64,000 nt of DNA from Desertimonas sp963732335 (GTDB taxonomy: Bacteria; Actinomycetota; Acidimicrobiia; Acidimicrobiales; Ilumatobacteraceae), in assembly GCA_963732335.1 (NCBI GenBank), contig CAVSZO010000037.1:51550-115549 (forward strand), in the 5' to 3' direction. The notes beneath the pieces were generated by a model. The model worked only from the letters and a program-made list of their open reading frames with translations, made no database searches and was not told where the DNA came from. Below, in pieces: positions 19,230-28,925 of this stretch; positions within the stretch are counted from its first letter, which is position 1; every line of letters begins with the position of its first letter. The position numbers and the translations under genes are program-made.

Positions 19230-20429
19230 GTGTCGATCGTGGGTGCACTACGAGGACGTCGCCGACGCAGCCTGTTGCTGGGCGCTGGGGCGGTCGTCTG
19301 GCTGATCGCGGCGATTGGCGCCTTCGCCGGCAGCCGTACCGTCCTCGGCGTTGGCCTCGTTCTCGCCGGAGTCCTCAGCGTCGTGGCGCTGAAGCTGCTG
19401 ATGGAGGTCCACTCGCAGGCGCAATCGAACGGCGCTCGAGGTCCGTCGAGTCGCTCGGCCACCACGACCGAGGCAGGAAGGCTCGAGCTGTACATCAACC
19501 GGACGATCGGCGACAACCCCGAACTGGTGGGGAACGTTCGGGAGGCACTGATCGAGCACCACTTCTCGAAGATGACCGGATGGACTGATGACGCCGGACC
19601 GGAACGGTTTCGCGTCGACTTGGATCGTCACAGCTATATGCGCCACGACTCGGCGGTCACGTACATCGTTCCGTGGGTGAACCAGGTGATTCCGTTGGAG
19701 GGTGCATCGATCGTCGAGATCGGTTGCGGCACCGGATCTTCCACTGCCGCCTTCGCTCCGTTCGCCCGCAGCGTGCACGGCTACGACATCTCGCCGTCGT
19801 CCATCGCCGCCGCCAAAGTCCGCCTCGACGCCCACGGCTTGGCGGACCGCGTCAACCTCGTCGTATCAGCTCCTGCCGAGTTGCTGTCAACAGTTGAGCG
19901 TCAGCATCGAGCAGCGCCGGTCGACATCGTGCTGCTCTTCGCCCTTCTCGAACATCAGACGATTGACGAGCGCATCGAGACGTTGCGCCTGGCCGAGCGG
20001 ATCGTCAAACCGGGAGGTGTCGTCGTGATCACCGAGACGCCCAACCGTCTGACGTACTTCGACCGTCACACCTCGCAACTCCCGTTCTTCCACATGTTGC
20101 CGATCGAGCTCCAACTGCTGTATGCGGACCGGTCGCCGCGGTCGGGATTCGCCGACAACATCGCCGCTCACAAGGAACGTCAGCCCGGCGATGGGGCGCT
20201 CCGGGAGCTGATGATCAGATGGGGACAGAGCGTCAGCTTCCACGATTTCGAGGTTGCGATCGGCGATGTCAACGACCGGATCGTGTCCAGTGGACATCAT
20301 CCGAACCTGATGAAGCTTCGGCCGGAACGGCCAGAGGAGGCACCCCTGCGCGACTTCCTGCGCAGTACGGATCTGTCGATTCATCCAGCGTTCACCAGGT
20401 ACTTCCTCGACCTCATCATCGCCGTGTGA
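19230..20429 (+). CDS. Membrane-anchored class I SAM methyltransferase
   Basis: An intact reading frame of about 400 aa. Two hydrophobic stretches near the N-terminus (LLLGAGAVVWLIAAIGAFAG and VLGVGLVLAGVLSVVALKLL) should form a membrane hairpin. The catalytic domain has ASIVEIGCGTGSSTAAFAPF (19707-19766; SAM motif I), VHGYDISPSSIAAAKVRL (motif II), PVDIVLLFALLEHQTIDERI, LAERIVKPGGVVVITETPNR and a long C-terminal region ending TRYFLDLIIAV. GTG 19230 is taken as start (MSIVGALRGRRRR); ATG 19152 is possible. It faces the acyltransferase gene tail to tail. Tethering suggests a lipid-linked or membrane-proximal glycan substrate. Clean sequence, unlike its neighbours to the left. Confidence 0.85.
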   Translation: MSIVGALRGRRRRSLLLGAGAVVWLIAAIGAFAGSRTVLGVGLVLAGVLSVVALKLLMEVHSQAQSNGARGPSSRSATTTEAGRLELYINRTIGDNPELVGNVREALIEHHFSKMTGWTDDAGPERFRVDLDRHSYMRHDSAVTYIVPWVNQVIPLEGASIVEIGCGTGSSTAAFAPFARSVHGYDISPSSIAAAKVRLDAHGLADRVNLVVSAPAELLSTVERQHRAAPVDIVLLFALLEHQTIDERIETLRLAERIVKPGGVVVITETPNRLTYFDRHTSQLPFFHMLPIELQLLYADRSPRSGFADNIAAHKERQPGDGALRELMIRWGQSVSFHDFEVAIGDVNDRIVSSGHHPNLMKLRPERPEEAPLRDFLRSTDLSIHPAFTRYFLDLIIAV

Positions 20430-20442
20430 CGTCGAGGGTGGG

Positions 20443-22534
20443 TCAGAGCTGGGCGAGGTCGACTCCGAGATCCCGGAGTCGTTGGTCGAGCACCGGAGCG
20501 AGGTTGCGGCTCCACGTCCCCGTGAAGTGCGTTCCGTCGTAGCGCACGACGACGTCATCGATGCTCAACGGGCAGGCCTGACCACCTGGGCACACGACGT
20601 CGAGGAGATCGACCACGCCCACGACATCGTCGCGTCCGTCGGCGAGCTCGCGGAACTGTTGATTCACGCCGTCGATTGGCGAACGTGTGGGGATCGCCCG
20701 GAGACAGGCGCCTTCGTCAGGCCCGCTCGTCTCCAGGCACTCCATGAAGGGACCCGGAGGGAGCACGGTCAGGAAGGCGACGCGGGCGCCGTTCGACGTG
20801 ATGACGTCGACGGACTGCTCGAGAGCGGCCCTTGATTCCGCGGTGTGACGGTCGGTGCCGGCTTCAACCAACACGCCGTCGGTGACGTGCTGGTTCGACT
20901 CGTTCCACGCGGTGGCGATGACGAGGTTCACCTGCCAGGACGCGAGCATCTCCTGATACGGGCCCGGGAGGGCCTCGTAGCACATGAAGTTGCTCGGCTT
21001 GTGCAGCTCACCGTCGATGCCGGTGGCGATCAGCCGATCCCCGATCGGGCAGCCGCCCATCGCCTCCTGGACGAATCGGAAGCCGTACTGCTCGGCGAGG
21101 GCGAGCAGCGCCGGGCGATACATCTGTGCCGTCGAGTCGCCGACGAGCGCACCGTCGGCGCTGCCGGGTCGCCCGGCTCGTACAGCACGCAGGGGTGTGG
21201 TTGATCGGGGCAGTGCTCCACACTCGGATCGTCGACCGCCGCGGCGGCGATCGCCTCACGACCCGACGTCGGAGGCCGCAGCAGCCACGACGAAGATCCG
21301 ATCACCATCGCCATCGCCACTGCCGCAACGCCGAACACGTGCCAATTCGGGCCGGCGAGCCGACGTGTGCGGATCGGCCGCTCGATCAGCACGTAGCTCG
21401 CCGTGGCGACGGCGATCGTGAGGGCGAGTTGGGTGACGTTCACGCTACGTCGGTCCAACCAGTCGGCTCCCGCGGCGCGGACGGAGCCACAGGATGATCG
21501 GCCAGTGCCAGAGATAGACACCGTAGGAGATCGTGCCGAGCGCGGCGAGCGGCCACCAACCGACGACCGCGGCGAGCGGGATGACCGTTCCATGGCCCAG
21601 ATCAGCGCCGCGGTGCAACGGCCACGGCGATGCCCCGACGTGGAAGTACGACGACTCGTGCCACCGTCGAGGCGAACGCGCCATCAGTCCAAGCGCGGCG
21701 AGCGAGCGACCCCGATGACCGGCTGCGCCCGACGGCCGGTCGCGCGCGGCGATCGGCCGGCACCGGCAGCCGACGCCGTCGGCCGGAGAGCCACACGGTC
21801 GCGATGGCCAGGACGGCACCGAGCAACGGCTGGAACACCCGCGCGTCCGTGCCGTAGTAGGCGCGCGGCGACGTTGGCGGGAGTAGTACAGCACGACCAT
21901 CGCCGACGGCCGAGGCGAGTCGCCAGCGCACGGCGACCGCCACCGCGACGCCGAGGCGTCTCCGGCACACGCCACACGAGGACCGAGCAGCAGCACCGGC
22001 CAGACGAGGTAGAACTGCTCCTCGACGGCCAGCGACCACATGTGGCGCAACGGTGACGCCGCTTCGACTCGGCGAAGTAGTCGTCGGACCGGGCGATCAG
22101 GTGCCAGTTGGCGACGTAAGCGTCGTCGCCCTGATCTCGCGGAACCGGCTGTCCGAGCTCGAGCACCGTGCCCCACAGCGACTCACGAACGGCGACGACG
22201 ACGAGCAGCACCAGCGCCGCAGGAAGCAGCCGCTTGATCCGCCGCACGTAGAACGGTCCGAGCGTCCCGCGCGCGGAGCGGTGCTCGAGAAGGATCAGGG
22301 TGATGAGGTAGCCCGACAGGACGAAGAAGATGTCGACGCCGATGAACCCGCCGCGCAGACCGCGCCGGCGCCGCGTGGAACGACGAAGACGAGCAGCACG
22401 GCGATGGCCCGCAGCCCGTCGAGGTGCGGCCGATAGTCCAGCGTGCGCCCGCCGGATAGGCGCGATCGCCGAGACGGACGCCGTCCGCGTGGCTCGGCGT
22501 CGTTCGCGTCCGGCGTGGCGAGCTGATCGAGCAC
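20443..22534 (-). CDS. OafA/YrhL-type acyltransferase with C-terminal SGNH domain (frameshifted)
   Basis: The acyltransferase-3 half has YRPHLDGLRAIAVLLVF (conserved H and R), GGFIGVDIFFVLSGYLITL, RRIKRLLPAALVLLVVV, LRHMWSLAVEEQFYLVWPVL, ALGTISYGVYLWHWPIILWL and VATASYVLIERPIRTRRL: multiple membrane helices that move acyl groups across the membrane. After a last helix (VFGVAAVAMAMVIGSSSWLL) comes an extracytoplasmic SGNH domain, intact in frame: QMYRPALLALAEQYGF, VIATAWNESN, VAFLTVLPPGPF and RYDGTHFTGTWSRNLAPVL with the D-x-x-H pair. Full length of about 690 aa is standard. Frame changes lie near 22370, 22060, 21900, 21720, 21480 and 21150. It likely O-acetylates surface polysaccharide or peptidoglycan. 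Confidence 0.87.
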
Positions 22535-22696
22535 CGCGGTCCGACGCTACTCGCGCGATCCATCCGGGGCGAGGCGCTGGCCGGTTCCTGGCGCACTCCA
22601 CAGCGGTGGCTACGCGGTCCGCCGCGGCGGGTCGCGTGGTCCCGGACGTGCAGGTGCCGTCTTGGCTCGTCCAGACCGGGCGGCGAGCTCACCCTC

Positions 22697-24040
22697 GAGT
22701 ACCGTCGTCGTGCTGGGCATTCGCCGACGCGTTCGCCGCCTCGGCGACTGCGGCGCGTACACCCGTGAGCGATGTTCCACCGGCCAACACCGGCCCGGGA
22801 GGTCGGACGCGGTCCACCTTCACGGCCGCTTCGAGCCACCCCTCGGTGAACGTGTCTCATCCAGTCGGCGAGTGAGCTGGGATTCGACGCGCCTCGTGGC
22901 GCTGTCGATGTTCGATCGGATCTGCCGAGGTGAGGTCGGCGCCGCAGCGCAGCCACCTGGCGATCGGTCCGTCGTTGCTCGCGTAGGAACCGGTACGGGA
23001 GAAATGCGGCCAGCAGCACGACGCCGGCAACCGCGAGCAGGCGCCAGAGGCCCGGTGCGCGCAACGCCAACGGCAAGGAGGAACAGAGCGGCACCGGCGA
23101 GGGCACCCGAAGGCGTCGCGTACCACCCCGCCAGCGCTCGAACCTGCCGTCGGGTCGGCAGACGCCACAGAAGGCGCACCTTGCTGCGATTCGTGAGCCC
23201 CGCCGGGACTCCCCGCCGTGGCATCTCTGCATCGCTCGGCACCTCGCCGCCGTCGGGCCAACCTGGGAGCGGGCTGGCGCCACTCAGCGATGCCCGAAGT
23301 TCGGGCATGACCTCCATGCGGAGCTGCGTCAGCTCACGGCGGACCGCGTCGACGTCGGCCGACGGCGGCCGGATCGTCTGCGACTTCCATCCGAACTGCC
23401 GGTCGCTGACCTTGCGATAGACCGCGCAGTTGCCGATCAGGCGCTCGAACCGGTAGGCGCTCTCGAACTCGAGATACTCGCGTCAGTTCTTGGACGGCAT
23501 GGATCTCGGTGTTGTCGACGAGGAGGAGGCCATCGCGGTCGAGCATCTGGTCCATGTAGTGGAAGTCGAGGAGTGGGAAGGGGTGGCTGTGGTTCCCGTC
23601 GATGAGCGCCAGGTCGACCCGGCAGCCCTCGGCCACGAGGCCAGGCAGCCGTGGTCAGAGCTCGTCTCGACGTGGCGCAGCCCGGACGAGCCGCAGTGCC
23701 GGTCGACGAACTCGCGGACCAGACGGTTCGATGCGAGATCGGGGTTGACGCTGATGTGGGTGGCGAACACGTTCGCCAGCACCACCGTCGAGTACCCGCA
23801 GCCGCTCTCGACGGACGTGCCGCGGCGACGGCGGAAGCTCGGCGAGGTACTTGAGGACCTCCCGACCGATCGCGTACGACGTGCCTCCGGCGCCGTCGAC
23901 CTCGCGCGGGCCGGCGGTGAACTGGTTCTCGAGCGCGCCGTCGACACTTGCCGGGTCGGGATGGAACAGCGGCTTCAGCTGGGCGAGCGCCTCGAGCGCT
24001 GTCAGGACCGGATCGCAACGTCGGGGTTCCCTTCAGACAT
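22697..24040 (-). CDS. Class I SAM methyltransferase with membrane-helix and coiled tail (frameshifted)
   Basis: The methyltransferase half: TSVESGCGYSTVVLANVFAT (SAM motif I), HISVNPDLASNRLVREFVDR, VDLALIDGNHSHPFPLLDFH (motif IV, acidic D) and MLDRDGLLLVDNTEIHAVQE, matching the Methyltransf_24 group. After KSQTIRPPSADVDAVRRELT there is a linker, two adjacent hydrophobic stretches (PSGALAGAALFLLAV and PGLWRLLAVAGVVLLAAF) and a charged helical tail (IDSATRRVESQLTRRLDE, WLEAAVKVDRVRPPGPVL). The fusion of the two halves rests on frame-bridging through about six shifts, so it might be two genes. ATG 24040 overlaps the upstream stop. Probably a membrane-tethered glycan methyltransferase, as at 19.2 kb but with the anchor at the other end. 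Confidence 0.6.
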
Positions 24041-24497
24041 TGGCGCGAGCGCGCCACGGCGCGCGTCGGCGGTTCCGTCGGCTTCCAACGGGACTGGACG
24101 TAGACGTAGCCGTCGACCACACCGAAGGAGTGGTGGTGCGTGGCGACGTCGCTGGCCAGCTCGGAGATCTGATCGATGGACAGCGACCTGCCGTTCGCCC
24201 ACCGAGTGTCCTGGTGTCGGCGAGGCGCCGAGGTCGTCGATGCCGTACTCGCGTTGCGGGTCGACAGCCAGCTGCGCCTTGCGCCCGAGGGCCGGGATCA
24301 GGACGCTCTCGCCGTCCGGGCTGAGCTCGAGAACCGACCTCGTCCAGAACGCGGCGCGTCGCCTCGCCAGGCAGTCGACGAGGACGTCGGCGAACCACTC
24401 GGGACGTCAGGTGCTGACTCGTCCTCGGCTGGTCGCCCGCCAGGACGAGGAACCGGCGGTCGTCGGCGTGCCGACTCGGCGGGAACGCGGTGGTCAC
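24033..24497 (-). CDS. Unrecognised protein of about 154 aa (frameshifted)
   Basis: I do not recognise a family. Bridging two shifts gives TAFPPSRHADDRRFLVLAGD, QPRTSQHLTSREWFADVLVD, CLARRRAAFWTRSVLELSPD, GESVLIPALGRKAQLAVDPQ, REYGIDDLGASPTPGHSVGE and ISELASDVATHHHSFGVVDG followed by YVYVQSRWKPTEPP. The residue pattern is protein-like (hydrophobic core segments, few low-complexity runs). GTG 24497 overlaps the Maf-like stop as GTGA, and its own stop overlaps ATG 24040 of the methyltransferase, so it is firmly embedded in a coupled operon. No signal peptide or membrane segment. A role with the flanking Maf-like protein or methyltransferase is plausible but not shown. Confidence 0.5.
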   Translation of the reverse strand: MTTAFPPSRHADDRRFLVLAGDQPRTSQHLTSRVVRRRPRRLPGEATRRVLDEVGSRAQPGRRERPDPGPRAQGAAGCRPATRVRHRRPRRLADTRTLGGRTAGRCPSIRSPSWPATSPRTTTPSVWSTATSTSSPVGSRRNRRRAPWRARANV

Positions 24498-25463
24498 GAC
24501 GACGTCTGCGATCGTCGGCGGCGGCGTGCTCGAGGGGTGACGCAGACACGATCGTCGTCGATGTGCGGCAGCTCAGCGACTCGTCGACGGCCACGGACTT
24601 CAGACCCGAGCAGCGCGGCCCGGTCGAGTGCGCGGCTGAGGAGATAGTGGGACGGGCGGTTGGGATCGGCGAGCACCGGCCGGTTGACGACGTCGTGGTA
24701 GTCGGCGCGGGGGAAGACCTCGAGCTTTCCGCCGACCGTCGCGTTGAAGATCTGCGCCGCCGGCCGCCTCGACGCCCTCCCTCGCACAGACCATCGCCCT
24801 GCCCACGTTGTCGAGCTTTGGCAGGTGCCACCGCTTTCCCTTGCCGAAGTAGTCAGGATGGAAGTGGTTGGGGTCGTCGTCGACGGACGTGATCGTCAGG
24901 CCGTCGATCTCGGCGTCGTCCGGGATCTTGTAGTCGAAGTCGACGCCGATCAGGTAGATCTCGCTGAACCCCATGTAGGCGGCCAACTGGAGGTTGAGGA
25001 ACGTCACGGTCTGGCCGGCGTAGACGACATCGGAGACGTCGTGCGAGAACCGGGGTGTCTCGTACCACTCCGTCGAACCCCAGTAGAACGACCAGTCGGT
25101 CGGCAGGAAATGGGTGTCCGCCGCCGGCTTGATGATCGGCCGGTACTTCGACGGGAAGAACTTGGCCACGGCGTCGACGGCCTCGATCCGGTCGAGGTTG
25201 TCGGCGAAGACGTGGTTGTCCTCGACGACGTAGTACGTCGGGGCGAACCCGCACTGCCACGTCATGTAGAAGATCCCGTTGACGCCGAACGTGATCTCGT
25301 CGGCAAGTGGAGCGAGATCGGTCGTGCCGAGGGACGGACCGTTGCCGAGGATGAAGCAACGCTGGCCCCGGTGACAGTCCTTGAAGGCGCGCAGCGAGGA
25401 TCCGTCGAAGTCCTCGACGACGACGGATCGAACCGCCTCGAAGTCCGGAACGAAGTCGCTCAT
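24494..25463 (-). CDS. Maf-like DUF115 protein, divergent copy 3
   Basis: The first 220 residues are in one clean frame: CFILGNGPSLGTTDLAPLAD (25320-25375), EITFGVNGIFYMTWQCGFAP, TYYVVEDNHVFADNLDRIEA, FFPSKYRPIIKPAADTHFL, VVYAGQTVTFLNLQLAAYMG, IYLIGVDFDYKIPDDAEIDG and DDPNHFHPDYFGKGKRW. One shift near 24775 leads to QIFNATVGGKLEVFPRADYH and a C-terminal tail longer than in copies 1 and 2. Conserved blocks match those copies, but the sequence is much more divergent. The start ATG 25463 overlaps the upstream GT2 stop (ATGA). Function as for the family: probable glycosyltransfer of an acidic sugar; here coupled to a GT2 rather than to the CMP-sugar operon. Confidence 0.8.
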
Positions 25464-26570
25464 CGTCGCTCACCGACCGGGGCATAGGCGTGGCGGATCT
25501 GCCGCTGCGCATCGAGGCTGCCGGCGACGTGCGCCCGCAGGTGCTCGACCGCCGTCCGATGTCGACCGACCTGGCGGGCGAGGGCGTAGCGACGAAGGAT
25601 CGACCGTTCGACGATCACCTGCCACGACGGCCTGGCGTGGTGCCATGCGAGCAGCGCCTTGCAGCGCATGAAGTTGCGGTGGGTGGCGATCGTGCGCCGC
25701 CGGTGTCTGGCGCTCGACGTGGCGCCGATCGGTGCCGTGCAGCATGAGGATCCGCGGGTCGACGTAGTTGCGCTTGCCGGCGCACGGGCGGCACGGATGC
25801 AGAACTCGACGTCCTCGTAGCCGTAGGGGGAGAACTCGTCCACGAGAAAGCCGATCTCGTCGAGCAGCTCGCGGCGGAAGACCTGACAGCAACCCGCGAC
25901 GTTGGCGGCCGGGATCGGCGGCCATCTCGCCCTCGGCGACTGCCGCGCGGATCGCCGCGGTCCTGATGATTCATCGCCGGGAACGGGTCGACGTCGGCGC
26001 CGGCTTGCACGCATCAGAAGTCGTTCGACGCGCAACTCGTCGAAGTAGACCGCGCTCCAGTCGGGGTGCGTTCCGAGGTGGAACCACAGCTTCTCGTCGC
26101 GGAGCCGCCTACCGAGCCTGCTCAGCCGCTCGTTGGTGATCGGGCGCTCGAGGTCCGTGCCGTCCAGCGCCGAGCGCACGCAGCGACGGCGCGCAGGTCG
26201 AGGACCGCTGGCCCGATCACCCCCGCGTCGGGGTCCGTTGCCACGGCCTCGACGAGTCGAGTGACGTGCTCTGGGGGCGTGATGACGTCGTTGTCGAGGA
26301 TGACGATGACGTCGGACGCCTGAACCTCTGGGCGGCGCAGGAGGAAGTTCCGTCCGCCGGCGACGCCCGAGATTCGCGGGCGACGAGTGATATGAGATAG
26401 CCGGTGACCTCGGCGCGATCGCTTCGAGCTCGCCGACGAACCCACCGTTCATCAGGACGTGGATCGACGTCGTGGAGTCTAGGTCACGGACCAAGTGATG
26501 CAACGTCAGCGCGGTGACGGCGGTTTCGGCGGGCTGACAGAGGATGATGACTGCGGACGGTGAGACTCAT
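25460..26570 (-). CDS. Glycosyltransferase family 2 (frameshifted)
   Basis: After one missing base the N-terminus reads VIILCQPAETAVTALTLHHL, then VRDLDSTTSIHVLMNGGFVG, SSPANLGVAGGRNFLLRRPE, VIVILDNDVITPPEHVTRLV (the D-x-D metal site), PDAGVIGPAVLDLRA, DEKLWFHLGTHPDWSAVYFD, NVAGCCQVFRRELLDEIGFL and DEFSPYGYEDVEFCIRAARA (the ED acceptor motif). The C-terminus is basic and helical. About 370 aa. ATG 26570 is a good start; the stop overlaps the Maf-like start as ATGA. Frame changes near 26550, 26390, 26165, 26010 and 25770. Sugar and acceptor are unknown; co-translation with a Maf-like protein suggests a shared product. Confidence 0.82.
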
Positions 26571-26680
26571 GCTCGTTCGATGCTCGGCGGCTGGGACGAG
26601 CGCAAGAACCTTACCGTCAGGCGAACGGAGCGACCCGTGCGCTGGCGGTGACTCACCGACCCGGAACGCGATCGAGCAGG

Positions 26681-27625
26681 TCACGCCGATCCGAGCATGG
26701 TTGCAACACGCGGACCCCACGCACTCGAGTTGCTCAGGAAGTCGAGTCGTCGCTGGCCGAACGTCGAGAACTCGATCCTGCTCATGTGGTCTCGTGCCTT
26801 GTCGATCTTTCCTTGATCGAAGTAGTAGAACGCGAGTGCGGGCTCGAGGAGGCTCTTCTCCTCGTCCGGCAGCTTGGCGACGAGCCCGTCCCACAGCTCC
26901 TCGACGCGGTCGTCGCTCATCTCCCAGTACTTCCACTCGTCGGGCACGACATCGGTCGGAAGCGGACGTTCGAGCACGAATGCAGCGGTGCTCGCTCCCG
27001 ACACCGTGTGGACCAGCCTGACCGAGTCCGCCATGGTCGCGACGGTCATGGAGATGGGATACGCCGGCGTGAAGAAGAAATCCTGCAGGACCACCAGCGA
27101 GCGGCCGACGGTGAGGTGGGGACCGAACACGAGGAGTGTCTTCGTCAAGTCGGCGAACGTCTTCGGGGCGTCGACGAAGAGGATCTCGATCGGGCCGCCG
27201 TCCCACTCCAGCGCTTCGATCGTCGTCTTCGTCGCATGCACGTGCGGATAGACGGGCAGGACGTTGGCGAGGAAGTACGGAATGAAGTCGCCGCCGTCTG
27301 GCAACCGCACGTCGGCGATCTTGATCGAGCTGGCGAACGTCGGGTTCCACCGGAAGCGGTCGAAGCAGTACAACGGCGTCGAGCGGCCGGAGTCGCGTAA
27401 CCCGGCACCGAGGGCGATGGCGCTGCGACCGAACCAGCTGCCCAGCTCGACGACCGCTCCCTCCTCCACGTACATCGACGACGTGAGCCAGTACAGGTAG
27501 CGCTGCTCGGCCGCGGAGATCAGGCCGTCAACGGTGGGCAGCTCCGGGAGTTGCACGAATCCGAAGTCACTGTGTCTCGGCTGAGATCGCTCGGTGACAA
27601 TGTGGTCCTGTTCCGCGGCCGACAT
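26681..27625 (-). CDS. Class I SAM methyltransferase (Methyltransf_24 type)
   Basis: An unbroken 314-aa gene. GAVVELGSWFGRSAIALGAG (near 27440) is SAM motif I, TPLYCFDRFRWNPTFASSIK motif II, IEILFVDAPKTFADLTKTLL (27140-27200) the motif IV aspartate region and LTVGRSLVVLQDFFFTPAYP the following strand. A C-terminal helical portion (DRVEELWDGLVAKLPDEEKS, FYYFDQGKIDKARDHMSRIE) completes it. ATG 27625 is the first start. This type is common in capsule and rhamnan loci, acting on sugar hydroxyls; no specific acceptor is visible. It is separated from the GT2 downstream by 110 bases, so may have its own transcript or be the first gene of the 22.7-27.6 kb run. Confidence 0.87.
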   Translation of the reverse strand: MSAAEQDHIVTERSQPRHSDFGFVQLPELPTVDGLISAAEQRYLYWLTSSMYVEEGAVVELGSWFGRSAIALGAGLRDSGRSTPLYCFDRFRWNPTFASSIKIADVRLPDGGDFIPYFLANVLPVYPHVHATKTTIEALEWDGGPIEILFVDAPKTFADLTKTLLVFGPHLTVGRSLVVLQDFFFTPAYPISMTVATMADSVRLVHTVSGASTAAFVLERPLPTDVVPDEWKYWEMSDDRVEELWDGLVAKLPDEEKSLLEPALAFYYFDQGKIDKARDHMSRIEFSTFGQRRLDFLSNSSAWGPRVATMLGSA

Positions 27626-27739
27626 CGTGCGGAATCTACCGGCTGGTTCGACGTCGGAATCGAGTTCAAAAGATTTGCCGGACTCCTACGTCAAGACCAT
27701 CCACGAGTCGGCATCGGAGGGTCGACGAGTTGACACTCG

Positions 27740-28015
27740 CACATGCGACCGCGAACCGTCGTAGGCAGCTCAGGATCCCAGTTGTGGTCGAGCGGTCGAC
27801 GAACCTCTCGGCTGCTCGACGTTGGGGCCGCCGCTGGGATGATGACGGCGTTGATGCTCGACCGGTCGCCCGGCTCCCGAGTGATCGCTTTCGAACCTTT
27901 CCGGGCAACACCCGCATCTCGAACAACGTGTCGGCGAAGCGGTGGTGGTACCCGGCGTCGAGCGGTCGACGTCGTGCTCCGCGATGCCCGCGCTTGCCAC
28001 TCAATACTTTGTCCA
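27740..28015 (+). pseudogene. FkbM-like methyltransferase fragment
   Basis: Only the SAM-binding core remains on the plus strand: SRLLDVGAAAGMMTALMLDR (27800-27870), SPGSRVIAFEPFP and, one frame over, GNTRISNNVSAKRWWYPASS. The VGAxxG and FEP pattern is that of FkbM proteins. Neither an N-terminus nor the later hallmark IDTEG/E segment is present, and the fragment runs into the 3' end of a minus-strand methyltransferase. It is oriented against all its neighbours. Most likely a leftover of a rearranged gene; a chance resemblance is possible given its short length. Confidence 0.45.
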
Positions 28016-28710
28016 TTCAGCCTTGAGGCTGAATGGATGCGCGGCCTCGCGGACGTGGCGCAGCCCGGGCACGGATCGATTCCATTGGTTCATCGCCAGG
28101 TCGGAGTTTGATGCGTACGCGCACCGAAAGTGAGCGTCTGTGTTCACAACCGGTTTGCTGGTGAACTTCAGCCGGAGGTCGGGGCGATCGGCGAACGACA
28201 GATAGCTGCGAAGTCGCTCGCGTATCGAATTGCGGGAGTCGTATTCACTGTCGGCGTCGAAGATGTAGAGGTCGATGGCGTGGAGGATCTGCCCGCCTGG
28301 CCGGAGAACGCGCGCCGAATCGGCCATAAAGCCCCGAGCTCATCCGTCGGCACATGTTCGACCACGGAGACCGAGATGATGTAGTCGAAGTACTCGTCGG
28401 GCAACTCTTCGCTGAACTCGCCGAGAAAGCAGAAGGCCAGGCGGATTCGCTCTGCGTTTGTGCTTCGTCTCGGCCCGCTACCGAAGCCCTCGAACCTGTC
28501 CGCGTTCCAGCACTCGTTGTCACGCTCGTCCTCTGACAAAGTCGTCAAACACGCGGGAGTTGCCACCGCCGACCTCGAGGATTCGCCCGCCGCTGGCGCA
28601 CGTCGCTCAGCCTGCTGAGGATGTAGGCGTCCTGCACACCCTTCAGATCGTTGCGCCGACGCGTCGACGAGACCGGCGTCCTGCCATTCCCAGAATTCCT
28701 GCTTCGTGAT
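28001..28710 (-). CDS. Class I SAM methyltransferase (frameshifted, possibly N-truncated)
   Basis: Bridging shifts gives MLDIITKQEFWEWQDAGLVD, ASTRRRNDLKGVQDAYILSR, a glycine-rich segment near 28570 (equivalent to RILEVGGGNSRVF, SAM motif I), IRLAFCFLGEFSEELPDEYF, DYIISVSVVEHVPTDELGAL (motif IV) and MADSARVLRPGGQILHAIDL, YIFDADSEYDSRNSIRERLR with the ending HPFSLKAEWTKY. The order fits Methyltransf_11/23-like enzymes. It follows immediately after the gmd fragment; the M at about 28710 is a convenience start and the true N-terminus may have been lost with gmd. Frame changes near 28655, 28565, 28500 and 28320. Acceptor unknown. Confidence 0.6.
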
Positions 28711-28739
28711 GATGTCGAGCATTTCAAATCCATACAACG

Positions 28740-28925
28740 TGGGCCGATGGTGCACGGCGTTCGTGGATCAGGGCCTGCAGGTCTCGAGCACCGGGCGGTC
28801 ACACCACGGCCCGTCGCCGAGCACTTGAGCAACAGCAACTCGGCGAGGTACGAACCATCCTGTCCGGTGATTCCTGTGACTAGGGCGCGACGACCAGGCA
28901 TGACTTCCTTGGGGCGAGTGATCAT
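28740..28925 (-). pseudogene. gmd: Truncated GDP-mannose 4,6-dehydratase (N-terminal fragment)
   Basis: MPGRRALVTGITGQDGSYLA then ELLL is the unmistakable N-terminus of GDP-mannose 4,6-dehydratase (NADP-binding TGITGQDG motif). Similarity ends after about 30 residues; the remaining catalytic TDEVYG and YxxxK parts are nowhere in the window. ATG 28925 overlaps the stop of the large upstream fusion gene as ATGA, showing that a complete gmd once followed it. Gmd makes GDP-4-keto-6-deoxymannose, the substrate of the GDP-fucose synthase at 32.4 kb. Loss here means that substrate must come from elsewhere in the genome, or the pathway is dead. Confidence 0.75.

Noticed and set aside
20443..21123. 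Separate secreted SGNH esterase gene
   Set aside because: The frame connects through one shift to the upstream membrane acyltransferase, and the fused architecture is standard for OafA-type proteins.
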